Shown piece after piece: positions 40,385 through 50,393 of a stretch of 64,000 nt of DNA; the stretch's first letter is position 1, and every line of letters begins with the position of its first letter. The notes under the pieces were generated by a model that saw only the letters and a list, made by a program, of their open reading frames with translations, had not been told where the DNA came from and ran no database searches. The position numbers and the translations under genes are program-made. The DNA is from Anaeramoeba ignava (taxonomy: Eukaryota; Metamonada; Anaeramoebidae). The DNA lies in the NCBI GenBank assembly GCA_028826165.1, contig JAPDFW010000119.1:1-64000 (forward strand), read 5' to 3'.

Positions 40385-41716
40385 TTAATTTGAATTTGAA
40401 TTTGAATTTGAATTTGAATCTGGATCTGAATCTGAAAAACTAGTATCATTGTCAGTTTCATTATTATCATCATTGTCAGTTTCATTATTATCATCATTGT
40501 CAGTTTCATTAGAATCATTGTCAGTTTCATTAGAATCATTATCATTGTCATTGTCATTATCATTGTTATCATTATCACTTTCATTATCATTATCACTTTC
40601 ATTATTATCATTGTCATTATCATTATCACTTTCATTTTGATTATCACTTTCATTTTGATTATCACTTTCATTTTCATTATCACTTTCATTTTCATTGTCA
40701 CTTTCATTATCATTATCATTGTCACTACTAAAGCTTGAAGAAGTTGAAATTTTAGAATTTGATGTTTTATTTTTTGGAGTGAGAAATTTTTGATTCTCTT
40801 TTTGATTTTCTTTTTGATTTTCTTTTTGATTTTCTTTTTGATTCTCTTTTTGATTTTCTTTTTGATTCTCTTTTTGATTCTCTTTTTGATTCTCTTTTTG
40901 ATTTTCTTTTTGATTTTCATTCAATAACATTTTTTTAATATCCTTAATTTCATTCTCAAGTTCTTCATTAATTTTCATTTGTTCAACAATAAATTGAACC
41001 AAAATGGAAAATAAATCTTGTTTATCAAAACTAGAACTTTTAATTTTCAAAAACATTTGAATAAATTGTTTATCTTTTCCATCCAAAACAGAAAACAAAC
41101 GATAAAACCTCAAACTTTGACTTCCATCAAATAACGTTAAAATATCAGTTGTAATTTCAGGAAAAGAATCAATTAAACGTTTTGAAGATTTTATTCGAAA
41201 AGTTTCACATTCAAGTAACAATAAAATAGATTCAGTCATTTTTGCATTAATTAAAGGAACAAACAAATCTTTTTGGATCGAATCAGCTTCTAATTGCAAA
41301 AATTCGCTATAAATTTTAGTGCTAAATGGTGGTAAATGTGATTGTAAAAATTGAGTAAATAATCTTTGTGCAATTTTTTCAACACAATTTTGTCCCGAAT
41401 TTTCAACAAATAATGCAGGCAAAATTGAAAGAAGAAGTTTAACTTGTTCCGTTGGTTTTTTTTCTTCTAATTTCACAAAAAATTCATTAATTCGCTTTAA
41501 AACTTCTTGTGTAATTTCTTCTTGAAGATCTTTTAATTCGGAAATTTTTCCGATTGATATATTTGTTGGAACTGCACTTTGATCAACAATTTTTCCTTTA
41601 AGAAGAACTGGTGAAGAATATAAATTGCTTGTATCCGCGTTGATTAAATGATCTGGGATACTTTCTTTAAAATGAGTGCTAATAAATTTTAATAACTTAT
41701 CAAAAACTGTGATCAT
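40385..41716 (-). CDS. Unknown alpha-helical protein with NQKE and acidic Asp/Asn/Glu/Ser repeats
   Basis: Intronless, 443 residues. I do not recognise the family. Residues 1-265 look helical and globular (KLLKFISTHFKESIPDHLI, VKLLLSILPALFVEN, LFTQFLQSHLPPFSTKIYSEF, SILLLLECETF), resembling stacked helical repeats. A coiled-coil-like segment (MKINEELENEIKDIKKMLL) leads into about ten NQKE units encoded by a 12-base repeat. After KFLTPKNKTSNSKISTSSSF comes a strongly acidic tail of ESDNEN, NDNDND and ETDNDDNN units to the end. The tail is also open in a second frame as a Met/Ile/Lys-rich artefact. It shares a 132-base divergent upstream region with SNRNP35 (41849). No function is proposed. Confidence 0.8.
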   Translation of the reverse strand: MITVFDKLLKFISTHFKESIPDHLINADTSNLYSSPVLLKGKIVDQSAVPTNISIGKISELKDLQEEITQEVLKRINEFFVKLEEKKPTEQVKLLLSILPALFVENSGQNCVEKIAQRLFTQFLQSHLPPFSTKIYSEFLQLEADSIQKDLFVPLINAKMTESILLLLECETFRIKSSKRLIDSFPEITTDILTLFDGSQSLRFYRLFSVLDGKDKQFIQMFLKIKSSSFDKQDLFSILVQFIVEQMKINEELENEIKDIKKMLLNENQKENQKENQKENQKENQKENQKENQKENQKENQKENQKENQKFLTPKNKTSNSKISTSSSFSSDNDNDNESDNENESDNENESDNQNESDNQNESDNDNDNDNNESDNDNESDNDNNDNDNDNDNDSNETDNDSNETDNDDNNETDNDDNNETDNDTSFSDSDPDSNSNSNSNSN

Positions 41717-41848
41717 TCAAAAAAGAAAATGAAAAAATGAAAATGAAAATGAAAAAATGAAAAAATGAAAAAAAAATTAAATTCAAAAAAGTTTTTTTCC
41801 GATTTTTTCCAAATTCATTTTTTCTTTCCTTTTCTTCTTTTTATTTTT
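41717..41848. promoter_or_regulatory. Divergent upstream region shared by the 41716 gene and SNRNP35
   Basis: Only 132 bases separate two divergent start codons. The minus-strand side has several TTTTTTCATTTTC blocks (41730-41770) and the plus-strand side has AATTCATTTTTTCTTTCC (41813-41830). A shared bidirectional promoter is inferred. Confidence 0.55.
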
Positions 41849-43253
41849 ATGGAAGAATATAATGTTATTAAAGCTGGAACAATGTAAATTTTTAATTTTT
41901 AATTTTTTCAAAATTATTTTTTTGGATCGAATTTGATAAATTTTTATTATTATTTTTTAGAGATGGATCTGGAAGAGAAATACATGATAGGGCAATAAAA
42001 AGAGCTTTAATTTCTAATTGTAAAAAAAAATATTAATTTGAATCTAAATCAAAATTTATTTTATTGAAATATTTTTTTTTTAAAATAAAAGATCAACCAA
42101 AAAAAGATTCAAAAATTAAAACTGATCCTGAAAAAACAATTTTTATTGGTCGTTTAAATTTAGAAACAACAGAAGAAACATTGAAAAATGTTTTTGAAAA
42201 ATTTGGAGAAATTCAATATGTGAGATTAATTAGAGATATTGGTAAATTTTATAGATGAAATTTAGTTTAATATTTTTTGAATTAAAGAAATTTGAAAAAA
42301 ATTTTTAAATTGAAAACAATATTAATTTTAGTAACAGGATTTTCAAAGAGATATGCTTTTATAGAATTTAAGCATAGAAGTGATTTTAAAAGGGTTTTAA
42401 ATGTAAATATTAAATATTGAATTAAATATTAAATATTGAATTAAATTAAATATTGAATATTAAATATTGAATATTAAATATTAAAAATTGAATTGAATTG
42501 AATTAAAAATTAAATAAAATATTAAATATTAAATTAAATATTAAATATTAAATATTAAATATTAAATATTAAATATTAAATATTAAATATTAAATATTAA
42601 ATATTAAATATTAAATATTAAATATTAAATATTAAATTGAATAATGAATTAAATATTAAATATTGAATTGAATTAAATATTGAATATTAAATATTAAAAA
42701 TTAAATTAAATTAATTTTGAAGACAAGAAATAAAATGAAGATTGATGGAAATGAGATTTTAGTGGATTCACAAAGAGGAAACTTTCAGGAAAATTGGATT
42801 CCAAGAAGATTTGGAGGAGGTTTAGGTGGTGAAAAAAAATCAGGACAAATGAGATTTGGAGGAAAACTAACTCCTTTTCGGAAAATTAGAAATCAAAAAA
42901 GAAAAATAGATATCCCAATCCAAAATGAAGAAATTTCAAGAAGAAGAAAATCAAATCAAAAAGAAACAGAAAAAGAAAAAGATAATAAAAATAAATATTC
43001 AAATTATGATTATCAAAAAAAACATCAACATCAACATCAACATCAAAGTCATCAACATCAACATCAAAGTCATCAGCATCATAAACATCATAAATATCAT
43101 CAACATTATGAACATCAAAGTCATCAGCATTATGAACATCAAAGTCATCAGCATCATAAATATCATCAACATTATGAACATTATAAATATCATCAACATT
43201 ATGAACATTATAAAAGTGAAAAGGAGAATAAGAATAAGAAAGGAAACAATTGA
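41849..43253 (+). CDS. SNRNP35: U11/U12 snRNP 35 kDa protein (minor spliceosome)
   Basis: Component of the U11/U12 di-snRNP that recognises U12-type introns, the minor-spliceosome counterpart of U1-70K. Five exons: 41849-41883, 41961-42019, 42092-42241, 42332-42402 and 42723-43253, giving 281 residues. The N-terminal signature [21 protein letters not shown] matches the human protein's EYDPLKAGSIDG and PHDRA. The RRM (about 47-128) has RNP2 IFIGRL and RNP1 KRYAFIEF. The diagnostic stretch after it, [18 protein letters not shown] then [12 protein letters not shown], fits U11-35K rather than U1-70K (WRPRRLGGGLGG, then no SGQLRFGG). The tail is a His/Gln/Tyr-rich repeat ([16 protein letters not shown]) instead of the Arg/Ser/Glu-rich tail of animals. 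Its own four introns look U2-type. Confidence 0.93.
42403..42722. repeat. SNRNP35 intron 4: AAATATT heptamer repeat
   Basis: About 300 bases of AAATATT, with blocks of TTGAATTGAATTAAA. Donor GTAAAT, acceptor TTGAAG. Confidence 0.88.
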
Positions 43254-43573
43254 ATTGAATATTAATTTTATTTTAATTGAATTGTATTGATTTCTTGACT
43301 GTTTTTGATTTTCTTTGTTGTAAAAAAAATTTTAATCAAAAAGAAATCTCCTTTCTTCTTTTTTATTTTATTTTTTTTATTTTTTTTATTTTTTTCAATT
43401 AAATGATCTTGTTTAAAAAAAAAAACCCCATTAAATAATAAAAATAAAAAAAAAAAAGATTTCATTTTTTTCATTATTTTATTAATTTTATTACTTTTTT
43501 TTTCAATTTATTTTTTTGGTTAATCCAAAAAAAAAAAAACACATAATTTAACGAACTAAAACAAAAAAAAAAT
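43254..43573. other. Intergenic A/T-homopolymer region
   Basis: Holds the SNRNP35 3' flank and the leader of the PAS gene. TTTCATTTTTTTCATT lies at 43461-43476, about 100 bases before the ATG at 43574. Otherwise only A and T runs; no gene seen. Confidence 0.6.
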
Positions 43574-44926
43574 ATGGGAAATATAAATGAAAGTTTAAGT
43601 GCTATTATTACTCCTGTTAAATCTTATAAAATGCCTTTAAAAAGATATAAAAGTTTATTAAATGCAACAGCAGAAGCAATTTGTACTTTTTCAAAAGATG
43701 GAAAAATAACTGAGATCAACAAACAAGCAATTGAAATTTTAGGTGGAAAATCTTCAAGTGAATTTATTCAAAAAAGTTATAAAAATTTTATTGAAAAAGA
43801 GCAACCACATCTTGATTTAAGTGTTGAAATTTATTTAAATCAATTAATAGATTCTTTAGTTGTGTAAATTAAAAATCAAAATTAAAATCAAAAATAAAAT
43901 CAAAACTAAAATCAAAATCAAAATCAAAATTAAAAATCAAAATCAAAATTAAAAATCAAAATTGAAATTAAAATCATAATTAAAATAAAATCAAAACTAA
44001 AATCAAAATTAAAATTAAAATTAAAATTAAAATCAAAAATAAAATCAAAACTAAAATCAAAATTAAAATTAAAATCAAAATCAAAATTAAAATTAAAATC
44101 AAAATTAAAATTAAAATTAAAATTAAAAATCAAATCAAAATCAAAATCAAAATCAAAATCAAAATTTGAATAAAAAAAAAGAGATCCACAAAAATCAACA
44201 GGATTTGATCTTCTTGCATTAAGAATAGATGGAAATAATCAATGGGTTCATTGTAATGTTTCCCCAATATTTTTATCCAAAGGAACAATTCTTCAAGTTA
44301 TAATTAAATCCACTTTTCCAAGAACAAAATCAAGAAATTTAGAACAGAAAAAAGAAAATGAAAATGAAAATGAAAAAGAAAAAATTATCAGAAAAAATTC
44401 TGATCTAAAATCTTTTGAGATTAATTCAAAAAAAGAAAATTCTTATCAAGATGAAAAAGATGAAAAATTGGAATTAAAAGAAAAAATTATGATAAACAAA
44501 TTGAAACTGAAAAATTTGAAACAAAAGAAAAAAGAAGTTAAAAAAGCAAAAAAAGATACTTGGAAAAAAGAGAAAAATATGAAAAGGAAACGAATTCAAG
44601 AACTTATAAAATCAATCCAATTTTCTCAAACAGTTTTCGAAAAAGTGGAACAAAATTTACAACAAAAAGAAAAGGAAACTCAAAAAATTTCACAACTTGA
44701 AGATTTATCAAAAACAAATGCAAATGAAATTGAAAAATTAATCCAAAAAATTTCTGAAATTAAATCAAAAAATCAAAAAAAAATTTCTTTGCTTAAAAAA
44801 AATTTGAAAAAGGAATTGGAAGAAAAAGAAAAGGAATTGATAAAATCTGAAAATGAAATTCACAGACTTTCAAACAGAATTAAACTTGTTGAAGAACAAA
44901 AAGAAAATTTAAGTCTTCTTATATAA
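43574..44926 (+). CDS. PAS-domain protein with C-terminal coiled coil
   Basis: Two exons: 43574-43863 and 44182-44926, giving 344 residues. A PAS fold is suggested by YKSLLNATAEAICTFSKDGKITEINKQAIEILGG (about residues 25-58, the usual start of a PAS core) and continues across the intron to GFDLLALRIDGNNQWVHCNVSPIF. It is followed by an acidic/basic linker and about 130 residues of heptad-like Lys/Glu-rich coiled coil (KAKKDTWKKEKNMKRKRIQ, then KVEQNLQQKEKETQKIS). PAS domains sense ligands or mediate protein contacts; no output domain is seen, so the role is unknown. The donor (GTGTAAAT at 43862) offers alternatives; the one used keeps the frame into the exon 2 PAS strands. The intron is TCAAAA/TTAAAA repeat. 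Confidence 0.75.
43864..44181. repeat. PAS gene intron: TCAAAA/TTAAAA repeat
   Basis: Hexamer repeat with AAAACTAAAATC and AAATAAAATC variants. Donor GTAAAT, acceptor AAAAAG. Confidence 0.88.
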
Positions 44927-44956
44927 AAATAAAAATCAAATTCAAAATCAAAATTA

Positions 44957-45019
44957 CAAAAAATTTTTTCATTTTATTTTTTCATTTTTTTTCAATTCAA
45001 TTCAATTCAATAAAACAAA
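44957..45019 (+). promoter_or_regulatory. RCC1-family promoter block, relic copy 1
   Basis: AAAATTTTTTCATTTT, then ATTTTTTCATTTTTTTTC, then TTCAATTCAATAAAACAAA before ATG at 45020. The same block precedes 48052 and 50394, so it duplicated together with the genes. Here it now faces only microsatellite. Confidence 0.6.
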
Positions 45020-46178
45020 ATGAACCCAAATCAAAATCAAAATCAAAATCAAAATCAAAATCAAAATCAAAATCAAAATCAAAATCAAAATCAAAATCAA
45101 AATCAAAATCAAAATCAAAATCAAAATCAAAATCAAAATCAAAATCAAAACCAAAATCAAAATCAAAATCAAAATCAAAATCAAAATCAAAATCAAAATC
45201 AAAATCAAAATCAAAATCAAAATCAAAATCAAAATCAAAATCAAAATCAAAATCAAAATCAAAATCAAAATCAAAATCAAAATCAAAATCAAAATCAAAA
45301 TCAAAATCAAAATTAAAATCAAAATCAAAATTAAAATCAAAATCAAAATTAAAATTAAAATCAAAATCAAAATCGAAATCAAAATCAAAATCAAAATCAA
45401 AATCAAAATCAAAATCAAAATCAAAATCAAAATCAAAATCAAAATCAAAAATCAAAATCAAAATCAAAATCAAAATCAAAATCAAAATCAAAATCAAAAT
45501 CAAAATCAAAATCAAAATCAAAATCAAAATCAAAATCAAAATCAAAATCAAAACCAAATCAAAATCAAAATCAAAATCAAAATCAAAATCAAAATCAAAA
45601 TCAAAATCAAAATCAAAATCAAAATCAAAATCAAAATCAAAATCAAAATCAAAATCAAAATCAAAATAAAAATCAAAATCAAAACCAAAATCAAAATCAA
45701 AATCAAAATCAAAATCAAAATAAAAATCAAAATCAAAATCAAAATCAAAATCAAAATCAAAATCAAAATCAAAATCAAAATCAAATCAAAATCAAAATCA
45801 AAATCAAAATCAAAATCAAAATCAAAATCAAAATGAAAATCAAAATCAAAATCAAAACCCAAATCAAAATCAAAATCAAAATCAAAATCAAAATCAAATC
45901 AAAATCAAAATCAAAATCAAAATCAAAATCAAAATCAAAATCAAAATCAAAATCAAAATCAAAATCAAAATCAAAATCAAAATCAAAATCAAAATCAAAA
46001 TCAAAATCTAAATCAAAATAAAAATCAAAATCAAAATCAAAATAAAAATGAAAATCAAAATTAAAATTAAAATCAAAATAAAAATGAAAATCAAAATTAA
46101 AATTAAAATTAAAATTAAAATTAAAATTAAAATTAAAATCAAAATTAAAAATCATTTTTCTTTTTTTTCTTTTCAAAA
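45020..46178 (+). repeat. 1.1 kb (TCAAAA)n expansion starting in an RCC1-gene-like MNPNQ start
   Basis: Begins ATGAACCCAAATCAAAATC, identical to the N-terminus of RCC1 gene C at 50394 (MNPNQNQNQ). It then continues as nearly pure TCAAAA for about 1.1 kb, with sporadic TTAAAA, frameshifts and stops (first in-frame stop near 45314). The expected next residues (NEFLFFGLND) never appear in frame. I read it as the 5' relic of a B/C-type gene whose NQ-coding repeat expanded. Gene A has its own start and leader (TTTCTTTTCAAAA) at its end. Confidence 0.8.
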
Positions 46179-47957
46179 ATGAATGAAATTTTATATTTTG
46201 GTTTAAATGATTTTCCAAAACTTATAAAAAATAAACCAAAAAAAATAAAAAAACCAATTCAATTTAAATTTGAATTTGAATTTGAATTTGAAAATGAAAA
46301 ACAAATTAAACAAATTTCAACAGGAGGTTTTGGAACAATTTTCCTTTTTGAAAACGGAACAGCAATACAATATTTAAATGAAGATCAAGATTATCAAGTT
46401 GAAAATCCTGAAGAAATTGAAATTGAAAATGAAAATATTCAAAAAGTAACTGTTGGTGATGAAAATGAAGCTATTTTAACAATAGAAGGAAATATATTTG
46501 CCAAAGGAGAAGATATTAATCCAGAAAATCCAAAAGAAATTATCAATATTTCATCATTAATTGAAGATAAAAATGATAGAATAATTGAAGATGTTGTTTC
46601 TGGATATAGTTCAGTTTACTTATTAACTTCAAACCAAAATGTTTATGGAATTGGTTCAAATCAATATGGTCAACTTGGTTTTGATTCTGGAATACTTAAA
46701 AAAACAGAAAAACCAATTTTAATGATGAAAAATGTTTCTAAAATATTTTCAGGAAATTCTTCAGAATATGTTTTTCTTTTAAATTCAAATCAAGAATTAT
46801 TTGGATGCGGTGATAATAGTTCTAGTCAACTTGGATTAGGAGAATCAAGAAAAGCAAAAATCGATAAATTAACCAAAATCCAAAATATTCCAAAAGGTAA
46901 AATAATTGATATTCAATGTGGAAGTTCTCATTCAATAATGTTGATTGAAAATCAAAATCAAAATCAAAATCAAAATCCAAAAAGAAAACTTTATTCATGT
47001 GGAGATTATGAATATAATGGACTTGGCAAATATGAAGAAAATACTTATGAATTTACTGAAATCAAATCATCTTTATTTGAAAATGATAATATTGTTGATT
47101 TTTCTTGTGGATTTAATCATACTTTGATTTTAACTTCCAAATCAAAATTAATCGGATTTGGAAATAATTTCTCTGGACAATTAGGAACTGAAGATATAGA
47201 ATATAATCAATTAATTCCAATTCAAATTGAACTTCCTAAATTAATATTTAATGAAAATATTTCTAATTATCATATTTCTTGTGGAGATTCGGATTCATTT
47301 CTTTATTATTCTCCTTCTTTTTCCAATCTTGAAGAAGATTTGATAAAATTATTTGAAAGAAAAGAATTTTGTGATATTTCATTTAAAACCAAAAATGGAG
47401 AAATAATTGAAGCTCATAAATTAATATTGAAATATAGATTAAATCAAAATCAAAATCAAATTGAAAAACTTCAAGAAATAATTTCAAAAAAATCAATTAA
47501 AGAATCAAATCAAATATTTGAAATGATTTATTCAAATAATTCCAAAATAAATCCAAAATTATATTTTGAAATTAAAGAAATTATAAATTCAAATGAAAAA
47601 ATAGAAGAAACAATGAAAAGAATTTATTTAAATGAAAATGAAAAAGATTTTATAATTGAAAGAAAAGAAAAGAAATATAAATTTCCTAAATTAATATTAA
47701 TAATGAGAAGTGAATTATATCGAGGAATGTTTTTATCTGTAACAGAAGATACTTCTAATAAAGTTACAGATTATAGTGAATTAAGTAATAAATCTTTTCA
47801 AATATTTGAATATTGGATTTATTCAAATCAAATCAAAGATGGAATTCAAATTACACAAGAAATCATTGATGAATTAGAAAGAGGAATTGATTATTTTCAA
47901 TTAAATCAAACAAATCCAAATTTATTTGATTTATTAATTAATAAATTTAATAATTAA
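46179..47957 (+). CDS. RCC1-repeat plus BTB-BTB protein, gene A
   Basis: Intronless, 592 residues. The N-terminal half is an RCC1-type beta-propeller with repeated G(I/C/F)GxNxxGQLG signatures: VYGIGSNQYGQLGFDSG, LFGCGDNSSSQLGLGES, LYSCGDYEYNGLG and LIGFGNNFSGQLGTED. Then come two BTB halves: FCDISFKTKNGEIIEAHKLI, and RSELYRGMFLSVTEDTSNKV with the terminal DYFQLNQTNPN. The real RCC1 is a Ran exchange factor, but this BTB-linked group is not expected to be; an adaptor role for ubiquitin ligases is inferred. First of five paralogues (A-E) in 46-64 kb. Variable FEFE, NQNQ and NENE tracts sit at the same position in each. The start matches genes D and E (MNEILxFG). Confidence 0.9.
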   Translation: MNEILYFGLNDFPKLIKNKPKKIKKPIQFKFEFEFEFENEKQIKQISTGGFGTIFLFENGTAIQYLNEDQDYQVENPEEIEIENENIQKVTVGDENEAILTIEGNIFAKGEDINPENPKEIINISSLIEDKNDRIIEDVVSGYSSVYLLTSNQNVYGIGSNQYGQLGFDSGILKKTEKPILMMKNVSKIFSGNSSEYVFLLNSNQELFGCGDNSSSQLGLGESRKAKIDKLTKIQNIPKGKIIDIQCGSSHSIMLIENQNQNQNQNPKRKLYSCGDYEYNGLGKYEENTYEFTEIKSSLFENDNIVDFSCGFNHTLILTSKSKLIGFGNNFSGQLGTEDIEYNQLIPIQIELPKLIFNENISNYHISCGDSDSFLYYSPSFSNLEEDLIKLFERKEFCDISFKTKNGEIIEAHKLILKYRLNQNQNQIEKLQEIISKKSIKESNQIFEMIYSNNSKINPKLYFEIKEIINSNEKIEETMKRIYLNENEKDFIIERKEKKYKFPKLILIMRSELYRGMFLSVTEDTSNKVTDYSELSNKSFQIFEYWIYSNQIKDGIQITQEIIDELERGIDYFQLNQTNPNLFDLLINKFNN

Positions 47958-47987
47958 AATAAAAATCAAAATTAAAATCAAAATTAC

Positions 47988-48051
47988 AAAAAATTTTTTC
48001 ATTTTATTTTTTCATTTTTTTTCTTTTCAATTCAATTCAATAAAACAAAAA
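47988..48051 (+). promoter_or_regulatory. RCC1-family promoter block before gene B
   Basis: Nearly identical to 44957-45019 and 50343-50393: TTTTTTCATTTTATTTTTTC, then TCAATTCAATAAAACAAA, before the ancestral ATG at 48052. Confidence 0.6.
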
Positions 48052-49946
48052 ATGAACCCAAATCAAAATAAAAATCAAAATCAAAATCAAAATCAAAATC
48101 AAAATCAAAATCAAAATCAAAATCAAAATGAAAATCAAAATCAAAATCAAAATCAAAATGAAATTTTATATTTTTGGTTTAAATGATTTTCCAAAACTTA
48201 TCACAAATGAACCAAATGAAATAAAAAAACCAATTCAATTTAAATTTGAAAATGAATTTGAATTTGAAAATGAAAAACAAATTAAACAAATTTCAACAGG
48301 AAGTTTTGGAACAATTTTCCTTTTTGAAAACGGAACAGCAATACAATATTTAAATGAAGATCAAGATTATCAAGTTGAAAATCCTGAAGAAATTGAAATT
48401 GAAAATGAAAATATTCAAAAAGTATCTGTTGGTTCTCAAATTGAAGCTATTTTAACAAAAGAAGGAAATATATTTGCCAAAGGAGAATATATTAATCCAA
48501 ATAATCCAAATGAATTTATCAATATTTCATCATTAATTGAAGATAAAAATGATAGAATAATTGAAGATATTGTTTCTGGATCTAAATCAATTTACTTATT
48601 AACTTCAAATCATATAGTTTATGGAATTGGTTCAAATTCTTATGGTCAACTTGGTTCTGATGAAAACTTTGATTATACAGAAATTCCAATTTTAATGATG
48701 AAAAATGTTTCTAAAATATTTTCAGGAAATACTTCAGAACATGCTTTTCTTTTAGATCCAAATGAAGAATTATTTGTATGCGGAAATAATGGTGATGGTC
48801 AACTTGGATTAGGAGAATCAAGAAAAGGAAAAATCCAAAAATTAACCAAAATCCAAAATATTCCAAAAGGCAAAATAATTGATATTCAATGCGGATTGAG
48901 TAATTCAATAATGATGATTGCAAATGATGTTGGAAAAAGAAAACTTTATTCATGTGGAAATTATTATTCAAATGGACTTGGAACAGAAAAATATGAAGAA
49001 CATACTTATGAATTTACTGAAATCAAATCATCTTTATTTGAAAATGATTATATTATTGATTTTTCTGTTGGATTTAATCATACTTTGATTTTAACATATA
49101 ATTCAAAATTAATAGTATTTGGAAATAATGAATTTGGACAATTAGGAACTGAAGATATAGAATATGATCAATTAATTCCAATTCAAATTGAACTTCCTAA
49201 ATTAAGATTTAATGAAAATATTTCCAATTATCATCTTTCTTGTGAAGAAGGCAAATCATTTATTTATTATTCTCCTTCTCTTTCTTCTTTTTTTTCCAAT
49301 CTTGAAGAAGATTTGATAAAACTATTCCGAAAGAAAAGAATTTTGTGATATTTCATTTAAAACCAAAAATGGAGAAATAATTGAAGCTCATAAATTAATA
49401 TTGAAATATAGATTAAATCAAAATGAAAATGAAATTGAAAAACTTCAAGAAATTATTTCAAATAAATCAATTAAAGAATCAAATCAAATATTTGAAATGA
49501 TTTATTCAAACAGAATAATAAATCCAATATTATATTCTGAAATTAAAGAAATTATAAATTCCAATGAAAAAATTGAAGAAACAATGAAAAGAATTTATTT
49601 AAATGAAAATGAAAATGAAAATGAAAAAGATTTTATAATTGAAAGAAAAGAAAAGAAATATAAATTTCCTAAATTAATATTAATAATGAGAAGTGAATTA
49701 TATCGAGGAATGTTTTTATCTGTAACTGAAGATACTTCAAATAAAGTTAAAGATTATAGTGAATTAAGTAATAAACCATTTCAAATATTAGAATATTGGA
49801 TTTATTCAAATCAAATCAAAGATGGAATTCAAATTACACAAGAAATCATTGATGAAATTCAAATTGGAATTGATTATTTTCAATTAAATCAAACAAATCC
49901 AAATTTATTTGATTTATTAATTAGGAAATTTAATAATCAAAATTAA
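48052..49946 (+). pseudogene. RCC1-repeat plus BTB-BTB gene B, two frame breaks
   Basis: Paralogue of genes A and C. The ancestral start at 48052 (MNPNQNKNQNQ) is out of frame with the body because of one extra T in the run near 48172 (ATATTTTTGG versus ATATTTTGG in gene A). A usable ATG in the body frame lies at 48158 (MKFYIFGLNDFPKL). A second one-base insertion near 49330-49333 (CCGAAAGAAAAG versus TCGAAGAAAAG in gene C) stops the body at 49346-49348, at the first BTB. The BTB reading then resumes in another frame to 49946 (HKLILKYRLNQNEN, then RSELYRGMFLSVTEDTS). The RCC1 signatures are otherwise intact (VYGIGSNSYGQLG, LFVCGNNGDGQLG). As written it would make a ~400-residue propeller without BTB. 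Homopolymer errors remain possible. Confidence 0.8.
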
Positions 49947-50393
49947 AATTAAAATTAAAATTAAAATTAAAATTAAAATTAAAATTAAATTATTAATTAG
50001 GAAATTTAATAATCAAAATTAAAATTAAAATTAAAATTAAAATTAAAATTAAAATTAAAATTAAAATTAAAATTAAAATTAATATTAAAAATTAAAATTA
50101 AAATTAAAATTAAAATTAAAATTAAAATTAAAATTAAAATTAAAATTAAAATTAAAATTAAAATCAAAATTAAAATTAAAATTAAAATTAAAATTAAAAT
50201 TAAAATTAAAATTAAAATTAAAATTAAAATTAAAATTAAAATTAAAAATTAAAATTAAAATTAAAATTAAAATTAAAATTAAAATTAAAATCAAAATTAA
50301 AATTCAAAATCAAATTCAAAATCAAAATTAAAATTAAAATTAAAAAAATTTTTTCATTTTATTTTTTCATTTTTTTCAATTCAATAAAACAAA
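49947..50393. repeat. TTAAAA array between genes B and C, with a duplicated gene end
   Basis: TTAAAA repeat from 49947 to 50340. The gene B end TTATTAATTAGGAAATTTAA is repeated once at about 49989-50009, a short tandem duplication. The conserved RCC1-family promoter block occupies 50343-50393. Confidence 0.88.

Noticed and set aside
40306-40920. Lys/Ile/Met-rich open frame overlapping the 40385-41716 gene
   Set aside because: It is a shifted-frame reading of the NQKE and acidic repeats and has no independent support.
40385-41716. Fanconi-complex or other named helical-repeat protein
   Set aside because: General helical pattern only; no diagnostic motif, so left unnamed.
41849-43253. U1-70K as identity of the RRM protein
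   Set aside because: The N-terminal AGTIDG and HDRA signature and the SGQMRFGG stretch after GGGLGG are specific to U11-35K.
46179-47957. Ran guanine-nucleotide exchange factor (true RCC1)
   Set aside because: RCC1 repeats are fused to BTB domains in a multigene family, so a propeller adaptor role is more likely than Ran exchange.
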